DNA of 64,000 nucleotides, taken from NCBI GenBank assembly GCA_035561075.1, contig DATMYF010000040.1:4186-68185 (forward strand). The letters run 5' to 3'. Below, in pieces: positions 1 through 8,844 of this stretch. The DNA comes from JAMCRM01 sp035561075. Its GTDB lineage: Bacteria; Acidobacteriota; Terriglobia; Bryobacterales; Bryobacteraceae. Below the pieces are notes generated by a model, which searched no databases, was not told where the DNA came from, and was given only the letters and a program-made list of their open reading frames with translations. The translations under genes and the position numbers were made by a program. Position 1 is the stretch's first letter. Every line of letters begins with the position of its first letter.

Positions 1-1
1 C

Positions 2-40
2 GGTCTCGTAGCGACCCTGCGCGAATTCGACGGAGTCTGA
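2..40 (+). CDS. C-terminal tail of an upstream CDS (partial)
   Basis: An open frame enters from the window edge and ends at a TGA (38-40) that shares one base with the ATG of the permease gene at 40 (TGATG). Only about 12 residues are visible (GLVATLREFDGV), too few to identify a family. The one-base overlap suggests translational coupling with the permease. It may also be a chance open frame. Confidence 0.3.
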   Translation, partial: GLVATLREFDGV

Positions 41-1284
41 TGTTGCTCTCGTGGTTTGAACTGTTTATCGCCAAACGCTATCTGCGCGCCCGGCGCAAGG
101 AGGCGGTGATCTCCGTGATTACCGCCATCTCTATTATCGGGGTGGCGGCGGGTGTGATGGCGCTGGTCATTGCGCTGGCGGTGAACAATGGTTTCCGCGT
201 CACCCTACAGCGCAACCTGCTAGGCGCCATGGCCCACGTCAACGTGCAGGAGAAAGTGCTCGACGAGGGCATCGTGAACTGGCGCGAGATGGTAGGCCGT
301 ATCAACAAACTTCCGCATGTGATCGGCTCCTCTCCAGTGCTCTACAGCGCCGTCTTTCTCACCGGACCCATTCAACAAAAAGGCGCCGTGCTGAAGGGCA
401 TCGATGTCAGCTCCGAACTGCGGATCAGCGAAACCCTCCGCAAGCTCCGGCAGGGTTCGGTCGACAGGCTCCGCAACCCCGATCCCAATGACTACCCGGC
501 CATCATTCTGGGCGCGCGCCTTGCTGAAGATATCGGGATGCCGCTGAACAGCGTGGTTGACGTGGTGAGCCCGCAGGGTGAGTTGACCCCCCTCGGGCCG
601 CGGCCCGCAATGCGGCGCTTTCGTGTCGTGGGGATATTTGAAACGGGCTTCTTCGAAATCGACGACCTGTGGGCCTTCACGTCGCTTCAATCCGCACAGC
701 AGGCGCTGTCGCTCGAAAGCGTGGTGAACCAGATAGAGGTCAAGCTGGACGACCTCAACACCGCGCCCGAGGTGGCCCGGCAGGTGGAGGCCGTGGCCGG
801 CCCCAAGTTTGCCGTCACCACCTGGATGGAGCGCAACCGCCAGTTACTGAACGCGCTCAAGATGGAGCGCGCGGTCACTATCGTGACAATCAGCCTGATC
901 GAACTCGTCGCCGCGTTGAACATTTTGATCGTACTCGTGATGATGGTGATGGAGAAGTACCGCGACATCGCGATCCTGATGTCGATGGGGGCGCGCCGGC
1001 AGCAGATCCGCCGTATCTTCATGTTACAGGGTGTGCTGATCGGGGTGGTCGGGACGGTGATCGGTCTGTTCGCGGGTTACCTGCTGTCCTATCTTGCGGA
1101 CACTTACCATTGGATCCGGTTGGATGAGGCGGTTTACTCACTCAGCTTCGTGCCGTTCGAGCCGCGCTGGATCGACGGGGTGTGGGTAGCCGGTGCCGCC
1201 ATCCTGGTAAGCTTCATCGCCACCCTCTATCCCGCACGCAACGCCACCCGTATCTCTCCGGCCGAAGTGCTGCGCTACGAATAG
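40..1284 (+). CDS. LolC/LolE-family ABC transporter permease
   Basis: 414 aa inner-membrane permease of the lipoprotein-releasing (Lol) type. The N-terminus FELFIAKRYLRARRKEAVIS followed by a hydrophobic segment (about residues 24-50) is the usual LolC/E start. A periplasmic MacB-PCD-like region follows (about 50-265), and the C-terminus has three TM segments of the FtsX domain, with the phrase MVMEKYRDIAILMSMGA typical of LolC/E just after the second TM. Members work with the ATPase LolD to extract lipoproteins from the inner membrane. LolD would be expected downstream, but the next gene is convergent (10-bp 3' overlap with the HAD hydrolase), so any LolD partner lies elsewhere. LolC and LolE cannot be told apart here. 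Confidence 0.85.
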   Translation: MLLSWFELFIAKRYLRARRKEAVISVITAISIIGVAAGVMALVIALAVNNGFRVTLQRNLLGAMAHVNVQEKVLDEGIVNWREMVGRINKLPHVIGSSPVLYSAVFLTGPIQQKGAVLKGIDVSSELRISETLRKLRQGSVDRLRNPDPNDYPAIILGARLAEDIGMPLNSVVDVVSPQGELTPLGPRPAMRRFRVVGIFETGFFEIDDLWAFTSLQSAQQALSLESVVNQIEVKLDDLNTAPEVARQVEAVAGPKFAVTTWMERNRQLLNALKMERAVTIVTISLIELVAALNILIVLVMMVMEKYRDIAILMSMGARRQQIRRIFMLQGVLIGVVGTVIGLFAGYLLSYLADTYHWIRLDEAVYSLSFVPFEPRWIDGVWVAGAAILVSFIATLYPARNATRISPAEVLRYE

Positions 1285-1952
1285 ATCATACCCGGTCGCA
1301 GGGCCCGCAGGTCTTCCAGCAGCAGGTCCGGCGCCTCTGCCGCGAGTTCCTCCCGAGGGGTGATTCCGGTACAAACGGCGATCGATCGGATGCCGTTGGC
1401 TTTCGCCGCGATAATATCCGCCGGAGCGTCGCCGACCAGCGCCACCGCCGCGCCACGGCCGATCCAGCCCTCCGCGCGCGCCTGCCGGCGCGCCAGTCGT
1501 ACCAACCGCGCGCGTGTCCGTGCCATCTCCCCGAAAGCTCCGAAGCGGAACCATTCCTTGAGCCCCGCGTTGGCCAACTTCCGCCAGCCGATGCGCGTCA
1601 GGTTCCCGGTCACCAGTCCCAGCACCGCGCCGTGCTCCGTCAGGTTCCGCAGCACCGCCCGCGCGCCGGGGCAGGTCTTGTGCGTCAGGTCCGGGCAACT
1701 GCGCAGGTAGACGCGCTCCGCCTCCCTCTGGATTTCCGGCATCGTTTCGCGGATCAGTTTCGGGGAGGTCCCGGCCGCCCGCATCATCAGGACAAGGATG
1801 TCCGGGTCCAGCATTCCCTGCACGGGAATTCCGTCCACGCTGGTTTCGATCTTCGTCACCCGCCGGACGGCCTCCACCAGTGCGAGCTTGTGATGCGGGC
1901 CGGCGCGCCGCACCAGCGTGCCATCGATATCGAACAGGACGAGTGCTTCCAT
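1275..1952 (-). CDS. HAD-superfamily hydrolase (phosphoglycolate-phosphatase-like)
   Basis: 225 aa soluble protein. HAD motif I is at residues 8-13 (DIDGTL, nucleophile Asp8), a helical cap follows, motif II is near VTGN and motif III/IV near LVGDAPADI. This layout fits a phosphatase acting on a small phosphorylated metabolite; the substrate is not predictable. The ATG at 1950-1952 shares one base with the TAA of the upstream peptidase gene, so the two are probably translated in a coupled way. A longer in-frame start exists, but it would run antiparallel into coding sequence without family support. The 3' end overlaps the permease gene by 10 bp, tail to tail. Confidence 0.85.
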   Translation of the reverse strand: MEALVLFDIDGTLVRRAGPHHKLALVEAVRRVTKIETSVDGIPVQGMLDPDILVLMMRAAGTSPKLIRETMPEIQREAERVYLRSCPDLTHKTCPGARAVLRNLTEHGAVLGLVTGNLTRIGWRKLANAGLKEWFRFGAFGEMARTRARLVRLARRQARAEGWIGRGAAVALVGDAPADIIAAKANGIRSIAVCTGITPREELAAEAPDLLLEDLRALRPGMIYS

Positions 1953-4411
1953 TACAGAGCCTTGGCCGAAGCGAGATACACCGCGTTCAGCAGCAGCCGG
2001 AACGTGCCGTATGGCTGGGCCCGGAACTGCGGCCGGATCCCGAAGAGCACCACCCGCCCCAGTCCGTGCTTCGCCTCCACCAGCACGGCCTTCCCCAGCA
2101 CGGCTTTCTCGCCGGACATCCAGCCGCTCGCCAGCAGGTTGGTCGCTGCGAAGCGCGCGACAGTTCGGACCTCCTGGTCGCCCCGGTTGTGCTCCGCATC
2201 GAGCGTCAAGTCGTATGCCTGCCCGCCATTGGTGAACGCGATCGCCTCCGGTGGCATCCCGAACGCCAGCGGGTGCGACGGATCGACGGTGATCCGCACC
2301 AGCGAGCCGGGGCAAGAAAAGCGCGCTTCGGAATCCGGCACTCCCCCGCGCTGGAGATTTCGCACCGGCAGCGGGAAGAAGTCTATGGGCAGTTCGGTGG
2401 CGCTGTCGAGGGCGATGAGGGTGCCGCCCTCCCGCACGAATGCATCGAGTGCCGACAGCCCCTTCAGGCCGATCCCGCCCGTGTACTCCGGGCGCTGCAC
2501 GGCGGGTGCTCCCGTCCGATTCTCGCCGTGGCGGATTCCGTGCAGGATCGAAGCGGCGCCCTGCGAGGCGAGAATAACACTATCGAATCGCGCCCGCAAT
2601 CCGGCCTTCTGAAGATCCGGATTGTGCAGTTTCGTAAACGGCACTTTGAAGCGTTCCAGCACCCACTCCGTCCAGCCCTGGTCCGCGTTGGCAAGCCACG
2701 GTTCATAGAGCCCGACGCGCGGCCTCCTTACCTCCCACGCGGCTTTCGCCCGGGAATTGATGGCCCCATCGGCCGCCCATTCGACCTTCTCACCGCGCTC
2801 CAGCATGGCGGCCATTGCCAGGAACGAGTGCGTGTCGCGACGGTCCAGAGAGGGCGCCTGCCGCTCTCGACCGCTCCACCGCTCCAGGTTTACATCGAAG
2901 CGCTCGTCGATCCGATCTACCTTCACCCCCATCTGCATGCTGAGCGTCCAGCCGGCGATGTCATATGGCCGCTTCACCGCACCGCCGCTGCGGATCTCCG
3001 GATATTTCTGCGGCTCGAGCAGATCCACCAGGTACGGACGGAACGGCTGTCCCGCAAGCATGAGCAGCGTTCCCGCGGGATACCCCTTCCCTCCGGCGCG
3101 GAATGCCGCCCGCGCGCGCTTTACCTCAATCCCTGCCAGCGCCAGCCGCTCCAGCATCTCCGGAGCCGCCGACCGGTCCCACTGCTCCGGCGCGATCACA
3201 TAGGCGTACGGCGTGCCGTTCTCGCCGGCCGTGATCGACGCCCGCGCCAGTTGCCACGCCTTCAGCAGATACTCCTGACGCATTGTGGAGGCCGTGTTCA
3301 GGATCGCGAAGTCTGCCGTCAGCATGTACTCGATGGCGTCCCGTAAACCCCACTTGCCACCCATCCACGGCCGGTCGTAAAAGATGGAGGGTTCCCGCAC
3401 CGGCACGCCGTTGGCGAACGACCCACGAATCTCCGACTCCTTGTACACCCGCGGCGTGGCATACATGTTCAACGCCGTCTCCGTCAGAATTCCGTGCATG
3501 TTGTGGAACGCCGGCACGGACCGCAGTCCGCCGTTCCACCAGCCGTCGAACCCCACGTATGACAGCACCCCCGGCTTGTTCTCCCGCGCGAAGCGCTCCC
3601 GCATTGCCGCGCCGATCAGGTTGATCCCCGCCATCACCGGCGCCGGAACGTTGGGGTTCAGCGGCTCGGCGTACGGGGGCATGAAGATGCGCGCGGGAAA
3701 GGGAGGCGTCTGGTGCTGGTTATACACGATCTGCGGAAACCACTCATGGAAAAGCAGCCGCGTGGTGGCGCGCGTCTCCGGCAGGTTCAGCATGAAATAG
3801 TCGCGGTTGTTGTCGTGCCCCGAATACTTTTGGTAGAGCCACGGCAACGGCGCCAGTTCGTAGGGCGTGCCCACGTTTTTCGCGTACCAGTGCGCGACCC
3901 AGTCCAGGCCGTCCGGATTCATCACCGGAACCTGCATCAGGATGACATCCCGACGGATGGCGCGCGTCTCCGGATCGTCGCCTGTCACCATCCGAAAAGC
4001 CAGTTCCGGCGCGTGCTGCGCGGGCGCTACTTCGCTCGCGTGCAGCCCGGAATCGATCCACACGATGGCCTTGCCCTCGGCCGCCAGGCTGCGCGCCTCC
4101 TCGGCGGTGGCCTGCCCCAGTGCCAGCCGCCGGCTGATATCGCGATAGCGGTCCAGGTGCTTCAGATTCTCCGCATCGGAGATGAAGGCCACGTACATGG
4201 GTTTCCCCAGTGTAGATTTTCCGAACTCCACCAGGGTGATTCGGTCGCTCGCGGCGTCGAGCTTCTGGAAATAGCCGGTGATTTGTGCGTAATCGGCCAG
4301 CTTGTAATCGTCCCCTGGGGTAAAGCCAAGGTGCTGCTTGGGAGTTGGAAGCGCGGCGGCGTGGCACAGCGCCGCTAAAAACAGCAGCAATGCGCAGGTT
4401 CTTCGGTGCAT
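1952..4411 (-). CDS. Secreted M14-family zinc carboxypeptidase
   Basis: About 819 aa. Starting at the ATG at 4411 gives a clean signal peptide (MHRRTCALLLFLAALCHAAA); an ATG at 4432 would add seven residues in front. The M14 zinc ligands are visible: H124 and E127 in GLHASE, and the third ligand H233 in YNQH. NPDGLDW and NNRDYF are typical M14 substrate-pocket segments, and GILTETAL probably carries the catalytic Glu. The C-terminal third (about 580-819) resembles the glutamine-amidotransferase-like fold often attached to these large bacterial M14 enzymes. Probable role: periplasmic or secreted peptide hydrolysis. It is divergent from the amidase gene at 4461 and coupled to the HAD gene downstream. 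Confidence 0.88.
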   Translation of the reverse strand: MHRRTCALLLFLAALCHAAALPTPKQHLGFTPGDDYKLADYAQITGYFQKLDAASDRITLVEFGKSTLGKPMYVAFISDAENLKHLDRYRDISRRLALGQATAEEARSLAAEGKAIVWIDSGLHASEVAPAQHAPELAFRMVTGDDPETRAIRRDVILMQVPVMNPDGLDWVAHWYAKNVGTPYELAPLPWLYQKYSGHDNNRDYFMLNLPETRATTRLLFHEWFPQIVYNQHQTPPFPARIFMPPYAEPLNPNVPAPVMAGINLIGAAMRERFARENKPGVLSYVGFDGWWNGGLRSVPAFHNMHGILTETALNMYATPRVYKESEIRGSFANGVPVREPSIFYDRPWMGGKWGLRDAIEYMLTADFAILNTASTMRQEYLLKAWQLARASITAGENGTPYAYVIAPEQWDRSAAPEMLERLALAGIEVKRARAAFRAGGKGYPAGTLLMLAGQPFRPYLVDLLEPQKYPEIRSGGAVKRPYDIAGWTLSMQMGVKVDRIDERFDVNLERWSGRERQAPSLDRRDTHSFLAMAAMLERGEKVEWAADGAINSRAKAAWEVRRPRVGLYEPWLANADQGWTEWVLERFKVPFTKLHNPDLQKAGLRARFDSVILASQGAASILHGIRHGENRTGAPAVQRPEYTGGIGLKGLSALDAFVREGGTLIALDSATELPIDFFPLPVRNLQRGGVPDSEARFSCPGSLVRITVDPSHPLAFGMPPEAIAFTNGGQAYDLTLDAEHNRGDQEVRTVARFAATNLLASGWMSGEKAVLGKAVLVEAKHGLGRVVLFGIRPQFRAQPYGTFRLLLNAVYLASAKAL

Positions 4412-4460
4412 CGTTAGAATGCAGAATAACATTTGGGGGCACGGAGCTTAAAATAAAAGC

Positions 4461-5342
4461 GTGCCAGATAACAAGTTCCGGGTGGGCCTCATCCAGATGG
4501 CCTGCGCCAAAGATCCAGCGGAGAACATGGCCAAGGCCGAGTGGCGGGTGCGCGAAGCCGCTGGCCGCGGCGCCCAGGTCATCTGTCTGCAAGAGCTCTT
4601 CAGGTCGCAGTACTTCTGTCGGGAAGAGAAGGCCGAACTATTCGACCTCGCCGAGCCCGTGCCCGGCCCCTCCACGGCTCGCCTCTCCGAACTCGCCAAA
4701 GAACTCGGGGTGGTGATCGTGGCGTCGCTGTTCGAGCGCCGCACGGCGGGAGTCTACCACAACACCGCCGCCGTGATCGATGCCGACGGCACACTGCTGG
4801 GCATCTATCGCAAGATGCACATCCCCGACGACCCGCTCTACTTCGAGAAGTTCTACTTCACCCCCGGCGACACCGGCTTCCGTTCCTTCGACACCCGCTA
4901 TGGCCGCATCGCCGCGCTTGTCTGCTGGGACCAGTGGTATCCCGAAGCTGCCCGTCTCGCGGCCCTCACCGGCGCTCAGGTGCTCTTCTACCCTACTGCC
5001 ATCGGCTGGCACCCGTCCGAGAAGGCGGAGCACGGCGCCGCGCAGCACGACGCGTGGCGCACCGTGCAGCGCGGGCACGCCATCGCCAATGGTATTTATG
5101 TAGCGGCTGTCAATCGCGTGGGATTTGAAGGCCCACCGGAGGAGGGCCTGGAGTTCTGGGGCGGGTCATTCCTTGCGGACCCCTTCGGGCAGGTAATCTC
5201 CGAGGCTTCCCACGACAAAGAGGAAATTTTGATCGCCGACGTGAACCCGCGACGCATCGAGGAAGTGCGCCGCAACTGGCCCTTCCTGCGCGACCGCCGC
5301 ATCGACGCCTACGCCCCCATCTGCAAGCGCGTGATCGACTGA
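4461..5342 (+). CDS. aguB: N-carbamoylputrescine amidase
   Basis: 293 aa nitrilase-superfamily enzyme with the Glu-Lys-Cys triad E45 (CLQELF), K118 (YRKMHIPDDP) and C155 (LVCWDQWYPE). The KMHIPDDPLYFEKFYF and CWDQWYPE segments are characteristic of N-carbamoylputrescine amidase, which converts N-carbamoylputrescine to putrescine, CO2 and ammonia in the agmatine route. The start is a GTG at 4461, which fits the MPDNKFRVGLIQM beginning of the family. Agmatine deiminase, its usual partner, is not in this window. The stop codon overlaps the arm of an inverted repeat shared with the convergent gene. Confidence 0.93.
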   Translation: MPDNKFRVGLIQMACAKDPAENMAKAEWRVREAAGRGAQVICLQELFRSQYFCREEKAELFDLAEPVPGPSTARLSELAKELGVVIVASLFERRTAGVYHNTAAVIDADGTLLGIYRKMHIPDDPLYFEKFYFTPGDTGFRSFDTRYGRIAALVCWDQWYPEAARLAALTGAQVLFYPTAIGWHPSEKAEHGAAQHDAWRTVQRGHAIANGIYVAAVNRVGFEGPPEEGLEFWGGSFLADPFGQVISEASHDKEEILIADVNPRRIEEVRRNWPFLRDRRIDAYAPICKRVID

Positions 5343-5375
5343 CCCTCACGGCTGGCAGGCCCAGCCGTAAGGGTC
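5341..5375. terminator. Inverted repeat between convergent genes, likely bidirectional terminator
   Basis: Two 15-base arms (5341-5355 and 5361-5375) pair with a single mismatch around a 5-base loop. It sits exactly between the stop of the amidase gene and the stop of the convergent gene at 5384. There is no clear T-run, so it may act as a transcript-end stabiliser rather than a classical intrinsic terminator. Confidence 0.6.
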
Positions 5376-5383
5376 GTCTGACG

Positions 5384-5779
5384 CTACACCGAAAGCAGCC
5401 GTGTAAAAAAGGAACGGTAGCGCTGCAAGGCCACCCGCAGATCCTCTGTGGAGACGTCGCCGCCGCGGTCCCACTGCTGCTCCAGTTTCTTGCGCTCTTC
5501 GGCGAAGCTCTCGGCCAGCCTGCGGATGCAATCCGCCACCAGCGAATCCGCATGCTCCACGGCCTTTCGCGGTTCATCCACGAAACCGGCCTGGATGTCG
5601 CTCCAGCGCGCCCGCATGCTCTCCGCTTCGCTCGGCGAGAATAGCAGCGTGGATTCCTCGCGTGCCATGCCGGCTCCAGGGGACTGCGCCCCGGCATATT
5701 CAACAGCTTGCCGCTGCTCTTCGCGGCCGGCGTCCGCCAGGTCGGACGTCGTCAGGCGTCTGTCTCTCTGCTCGTTCAT
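5384..5779 (-). CDS. Small soluble protein, paralogue of the upstream gene
   Basis: 131 aa, no signal peptide or membrane segment, charged and helical. Residues about 55-131 (from RWSDIQAGFVDEPRKAV to TEDLRVALQRYRSFFTRLL) align with the last part of the neighbouring 182-aa protein (FVDDPKNAVVDADHLV and TEDLRKAMVCYRALFDELL). The ATG overlaps the stop of that gene by 4 bp (5776-5779), so the two are probably co-translated. Function unknown; the shared domain suggests the two proteins arose by duplication and may interact. Confidence 0.75.
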   Translation of the reverse strand: MNEQRDRRLTTSDLADAGREEQRQAVEYAGAQSPGAGMAREESTLLFSPSEAESMRARWSDIQAGFVDEPRKAVEHADSLVADCIRRLAESFAEERKKLEQQWDRGGDVSTEDLRVALQRYRSFFTRLLSV

Positions 5780-6324
5780 TTCTTCACCTCCTGCAAGTCC
5801 AGAAGTTCATCAAACAGGGCGCGGTAACACACCATCGCCTTGCGCAGGTCTTCGGTCCCTGCTTCTCCACGGTTGAACCGTCCGACGATGTCTCGCGCGA
5901 CGCGGTAGTTCTGCACCACGTGCGGATAATCGACGGAAATATCCGCCGCCCGCTGCTCGAAGTCCGCCATGGGGTAGCCGCGTGCGCGCATGACGTCGTT
6001 AACCAGGTGGTCGGCGTCGACTACGGCGTTCTTGGGGTCGTCGACGAAGCGCTCCTGCTGCGTGCGCCACGCCCGGATGAAGCGTTCGCGCTCCTCACGC
6101 CCCAGTGTGCGGATTTCCAGGCGCTGAACGCGTTCAGCGCGCATCTGCAGTTCCCGCTCGGCGCGGTGCCGATCGTGGTGCTCGCTGACCAGCCGGTCGT
6201 ACTCCGGGCCGAAATGCGCCCGCAGCCGCCTGCTCCGCCTGCTCCGTTCCATGTACTGCCAGGCAACGAAGCCGGCAACGGCCAGAACCGCTACGACGAT
6301 CAGGATGATGGCCCAGGTTGGCAT
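5776..6324 (-). CDS. Membrane-anchored protein with conserved helical domain
   Basis: 182 aa. One N-terminal TM segment (residues 4-24, WAIILIVVAVLAVAGFVAW) is followed by an arginine-rich stretch and then a long charged helix, so the bulk is probably cytoplasmic. The C-terminal half (from FVDDPKNAVVDAD onward) shares a domain with the coupled downstream gene. I do not recognise a named family. The upstream spacing to the dehydrogenase gene (64 bp) leaves room for a promoter of its own. Confidence 0.75.
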   Translation of the reverse strand: MPTWAIILIVVAVLAVAGFVAWQYMERSRRSRRLRAHFGPEYDRLVSEHHDRHRAERELQMRAERVQRLEIRTLGREERERFIRAWRTQQERFVDDPKNAVVDADHLVNDVMRARGYPMADFEQRAADISVDYPHVVQNYRVARDIVGRFNRGEAGTEDLRKAMVCYRALFDELLDLQEVKK

Positions 6325-6388
6325 AGCTCACTCTCCTCCCCGAAGCGATGCACGTTCGGTACCAGAGAAAACCTGTGAGCCCAGATAC

Positions 6389-7336
6389 TTAAACGAGCAG
6401 AATTTTGAGCGCGCCGCGCCGGGCGGCACAGTCGAACGCCGCTGCCGCATCCGCCAGCGGGAATCGTGCGGTAATCATCTCTTGCACGCGCAGCGCGCCG
6501 CGCCGCAGTAAGTCGAGCGCCGGTTCGAAACGCCCGCAGCGCGACCCCACCAGAGTGATCTCATTGACAATCACGGGAGCGCTATCGAGCGGCACCTTGC
6601 CGTGCACCGTGGATTTCAAAATGATGGTGCCGCGTGGCCGCACCATGGCCACAGCCTGCTGGAGCCCGTCGGGTGAACCGGTCGCCTCGACAACCCAGTC
6701 GTACTCCGCTGAACGGGGCGAGCCCGCCACTTCGGTGGCCACTCCGGCCGCCGCCGCAATCCGCAGCTTCTCCGGATGTCGCCCGAACAGCCGCACCTTG
6801 AGCCCGGCGGCGTCAAGCACTTGCGCCACCAGCAACCCCAGCTTGCCGTCCCCGAGCACCGCGACCTCGGTCCCCGGTGGGATTGTCACCTGGTCGAGAA
6901 TCTCGCACGACGCGGCCACAGGCTCCGTGAACACCGCGCGATCGTCCGGGAGTGCATCATCGAGCACGTGTAGGTTGCGTTCCGGCAGCGTGAAATATTC
7001 GGCGAAGGCCCCGGGATGCCCCACGATCCCCAGCACCGTGCGTGCCGCACAATGCCGGCCCAACCCCCTGCGGCACCACTCGCACGCGCCGCATACGAGA
7101 TTGATCTCCCCCACCACACGGCGGCCGACTAGCGCACCGTCGTCGGCCTCCATCACATCCCCGACAAACTCATGCCCCGGGATGCCCGCGAACCCGTAGT
7201 ATCCGCGCTGCAGTTCCAGGTCGGTATTGCAGATTCCTGCGCATCGCAACCGAATCAGGGCATAGCCCGGCGCGCGCTCCGGCACGGAAACCTCCCGCGT
7301 TTCCACGCGCCCGTTTTCGAGATGTACAGCCAGCAT
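6389..7336 (-). CDS. Zinc-dependent alcohol dehydrogenase (MDR superfamily)
   Basis: 315 aa from the ATG at 7336. Catalytic zinc region: C36 (GICNTDLE) and GHE at 54-56. The structural zinc lobe is CGACEWC plus HC (C82, C85, C88, C96). The Rossmann segment has VLGDGKLGLL. These place it in the medium-chain dehydrogenases (threonine or sorbitol dehydrogenase-like branch); the alcohol substrate is unknown. It is a little shorter than the usual 340-350 aa. It is divergent from threonine synthase, and the two share a 104-bp promoter region. Confidence 0.88.
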   Translation of the reverse strand: MLAVHLENGRVETREVSVPERAPGYALIRLRCAGICNTDLELQRGYYGFAGIPGHEFVGDVMEADDGALVGRRVVGEINLVCGACEWCRRGLGRHCAARTVLGIVGHPGAFAEYFTLPERNLHVLDDALPDDRAVFTEPVAASCEILDQVTIPPGTEVAVLGDGKLGLLVAQVLDAAGLKVRLFGRHPEKLRIAAAAGVATEVAGSPRSAEYDWVVEATGSPDGLQQAVAMVRPRGTIILKSTVHGKVPLDSAPVIVNEITLVGSRCGRFEPALDLLRRGALRVQEMITARFPLADAAAAFDCAARRGALKILLV

Positions 7337-7424
7337 AGCCCGACCATAGCACGCCAGATCGCGCGCTCCGGCCATCTTTTTATGCCGTCCAGATTGCTGA
7401 ACGGAGGCAGGACTGACGGCCCGC

Positions 7425-7439
7425 TATACTGGAAGTTCC
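7425..7439 (+). promoter_or_regulatory. Putative -10 element directly upstream of thrC
   Basis: TATACTGGAAGTTCC lies immediately before the thrC ATG (7441). A nearly identical string, TATACTGGTAGTTCC, occurs at 45174-45188 before the ppiD gene. TATACT is a good -10 hexamer. With only 10 bases to the start codon, the transcript would be almost leaderless. No convincing -35 is seen. Confidence 0.45.
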
Positions 7440-7440
7440 C

Positions 7441-8748
7441 ATGGCTGCCGAACTAGTCTGTTTCGAGGAGCGCTGCCGCGCGCGCTATCCCATCACCGAG
7501 GTGATCTATAACTGCCCGCAGTGCGGAGGGTTGCTGGAGGCCGCCTACGCGCGTACCACGACTCCCGCCGAGGAGTTGAAGCGCACCTGGCGGGAACGCC
7601 GCACCAGCAACGCCCCGCTCGACCAGAGCGGCGTATGGCGCTATCGGGAAACCATCCCGTTTCTCGACGACTACAGCGCCGTCGTCACCCTTAGGGAAGG
7701 GAATACGCCGCTCCTGGACGCCCCTCGCGCGGCCCAATACGGCGGCCTCGACCGCCTCGTATTCAAGCACCAGGGGTTCAATCCTACCGGCTCGTTCAAG
7801 GACAACGGGATGACCTGCGGTGCCGCCCAAGCCAGGCGGCTTGGCATGAAACGGGTGGCCTGCGTTTCCACCGGCAATACCTCGGCATCGATGGCCGCCT
7901 ATGCCAGCGCCGGCGGCCTCGATCCGATCATCTTCATTCCCAACGGCAACATTTCCTACGGGAAGCTCGCGCAGGCGCTCGAATATGGCGCCCGCACATT
8001 CCAGGTGGAGGCTAATTTCGACCAGATCCTGGCGCTCGTCCGCACCCTCGCGGAGCGCCTGGGCATCTACCTGCTCAACTCCATCAACCCCTTCCGCATC
8101 GAAGGCCAGAAAACCATCATGTTCGAGATGATGGATCAGCGCGACTGGAACCCGCCGGATTGGGTGGTGCTTCCCGGCGGCAATCTCGGTAACGTCTCGG
8201 CCTTCGGAAAAGGCCTGCGCGAGATGCGCGACCTCGGGCTCATCAAGAAACTGCCCCGCCTCGCCGTGGTCCAGGCAGCCGGCTCGGCGCCGTTTTATCA
8301 CCTCTTCCACAGTGCCGACCGTTCCGCTCTCCACGCTGTAGGGCATCCCGAAACCCTGGCCACGGCAATCAAGATCGGGGATCCCATATCCTGGCCCAAG
8401 GCGCTCCACGAGGTCACCTGCTCCGGCGGCACCGTCGAACAGGCTAGTGAACAGGAAATCGCCGACGCGAAGGCTGTGATTGGCCGCTGCGGCATCGGCT
8501 GCGAACCAGCCTCGGCCGCCACCCTGGCCGGCATCCGCAAACTCCGCACAGCGGGCACCATTCCGCGTGACGCGGATGTCGTCGCGGTGCTCACTGGCAA
8601 TGTTCTGAAGGATCCCGACTACATTTTCCGCTATCACACCGGGGCCCTCGAAGCGCCAGGCGGAGCTCAAATACAGCCGACTTTCGGCAATGCCCCCACG
8701 GTGGTGCCGAACGACCCGGACCGGATTGCCGAATTTCTATGCACCTGA
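7441..8748 (+). CDS. thrC: Threonine synthase
   Basis: 435 aa PLP enzyme converting O-phosphohomoserine to threonine. An N-terminal zinc-ribbon-like element has C7, C12, C25 and C28 (CPQCGG). The PLP lysine is K120 in NPTGSFKDNG, the phosphate-binding and Gly-rich loops include STGNTSAS, and PGGNLGNVSAF is the typical second-domain motif. The C-terminus (VLTGNVLKDPDY) matches the class. It stands alone, without other threonine-pathway genes. The GGAAG before the ATG could act as a weak Shine-Dalgarno sequence if transcription starts further upstream than the TATACT element implies. Confidence 0.95.
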   Translation: MAAELVCFEERCRARYPITEVIYNCPQCGGLLEAAYARTTTPAEELKRTWRERRTSNAPLDQSGVWRYRETIPFLDDYSAVVTLREGNTPLLDAPRAAQYGGLDRLVFKHQGFNPTGSFKDNGMTCGAAQARRLGMKRVACVSTGNTSASMAAYASAGGLDPIIFIPNGNISYGKLAQALEYGARTFQVEANFDQILALVRTLAERLGIYLLNSINPFRIEGQKTIMFEMMDQRDWNPPDWVVLPGGNLGNVSAFGKGLREMRDLGLIKKLPRLAVVQAAGSAPFYHLFHSADRSALHAVGHPETLATAIKIGDPISWPKALHEVTCSGGTVEQASEQEIADAKAVIGRCGIGCEPASAATLAGIRKLRTAGTIPRDADVVAVLTGNVLKDPDYIFRYHTGALEAPGGAQIQPTFGNAPTVVPNDPDRIAEFLCT

Positions 8749-8844
8749 TACCCCCAAATGAGGGCAGTACTGGATCCGCATCATTGCTAGTACTTGCGGC
8801 ATAAAGATATTGTGTCAAAGTGGACTCTCTGGTACATATGTACT

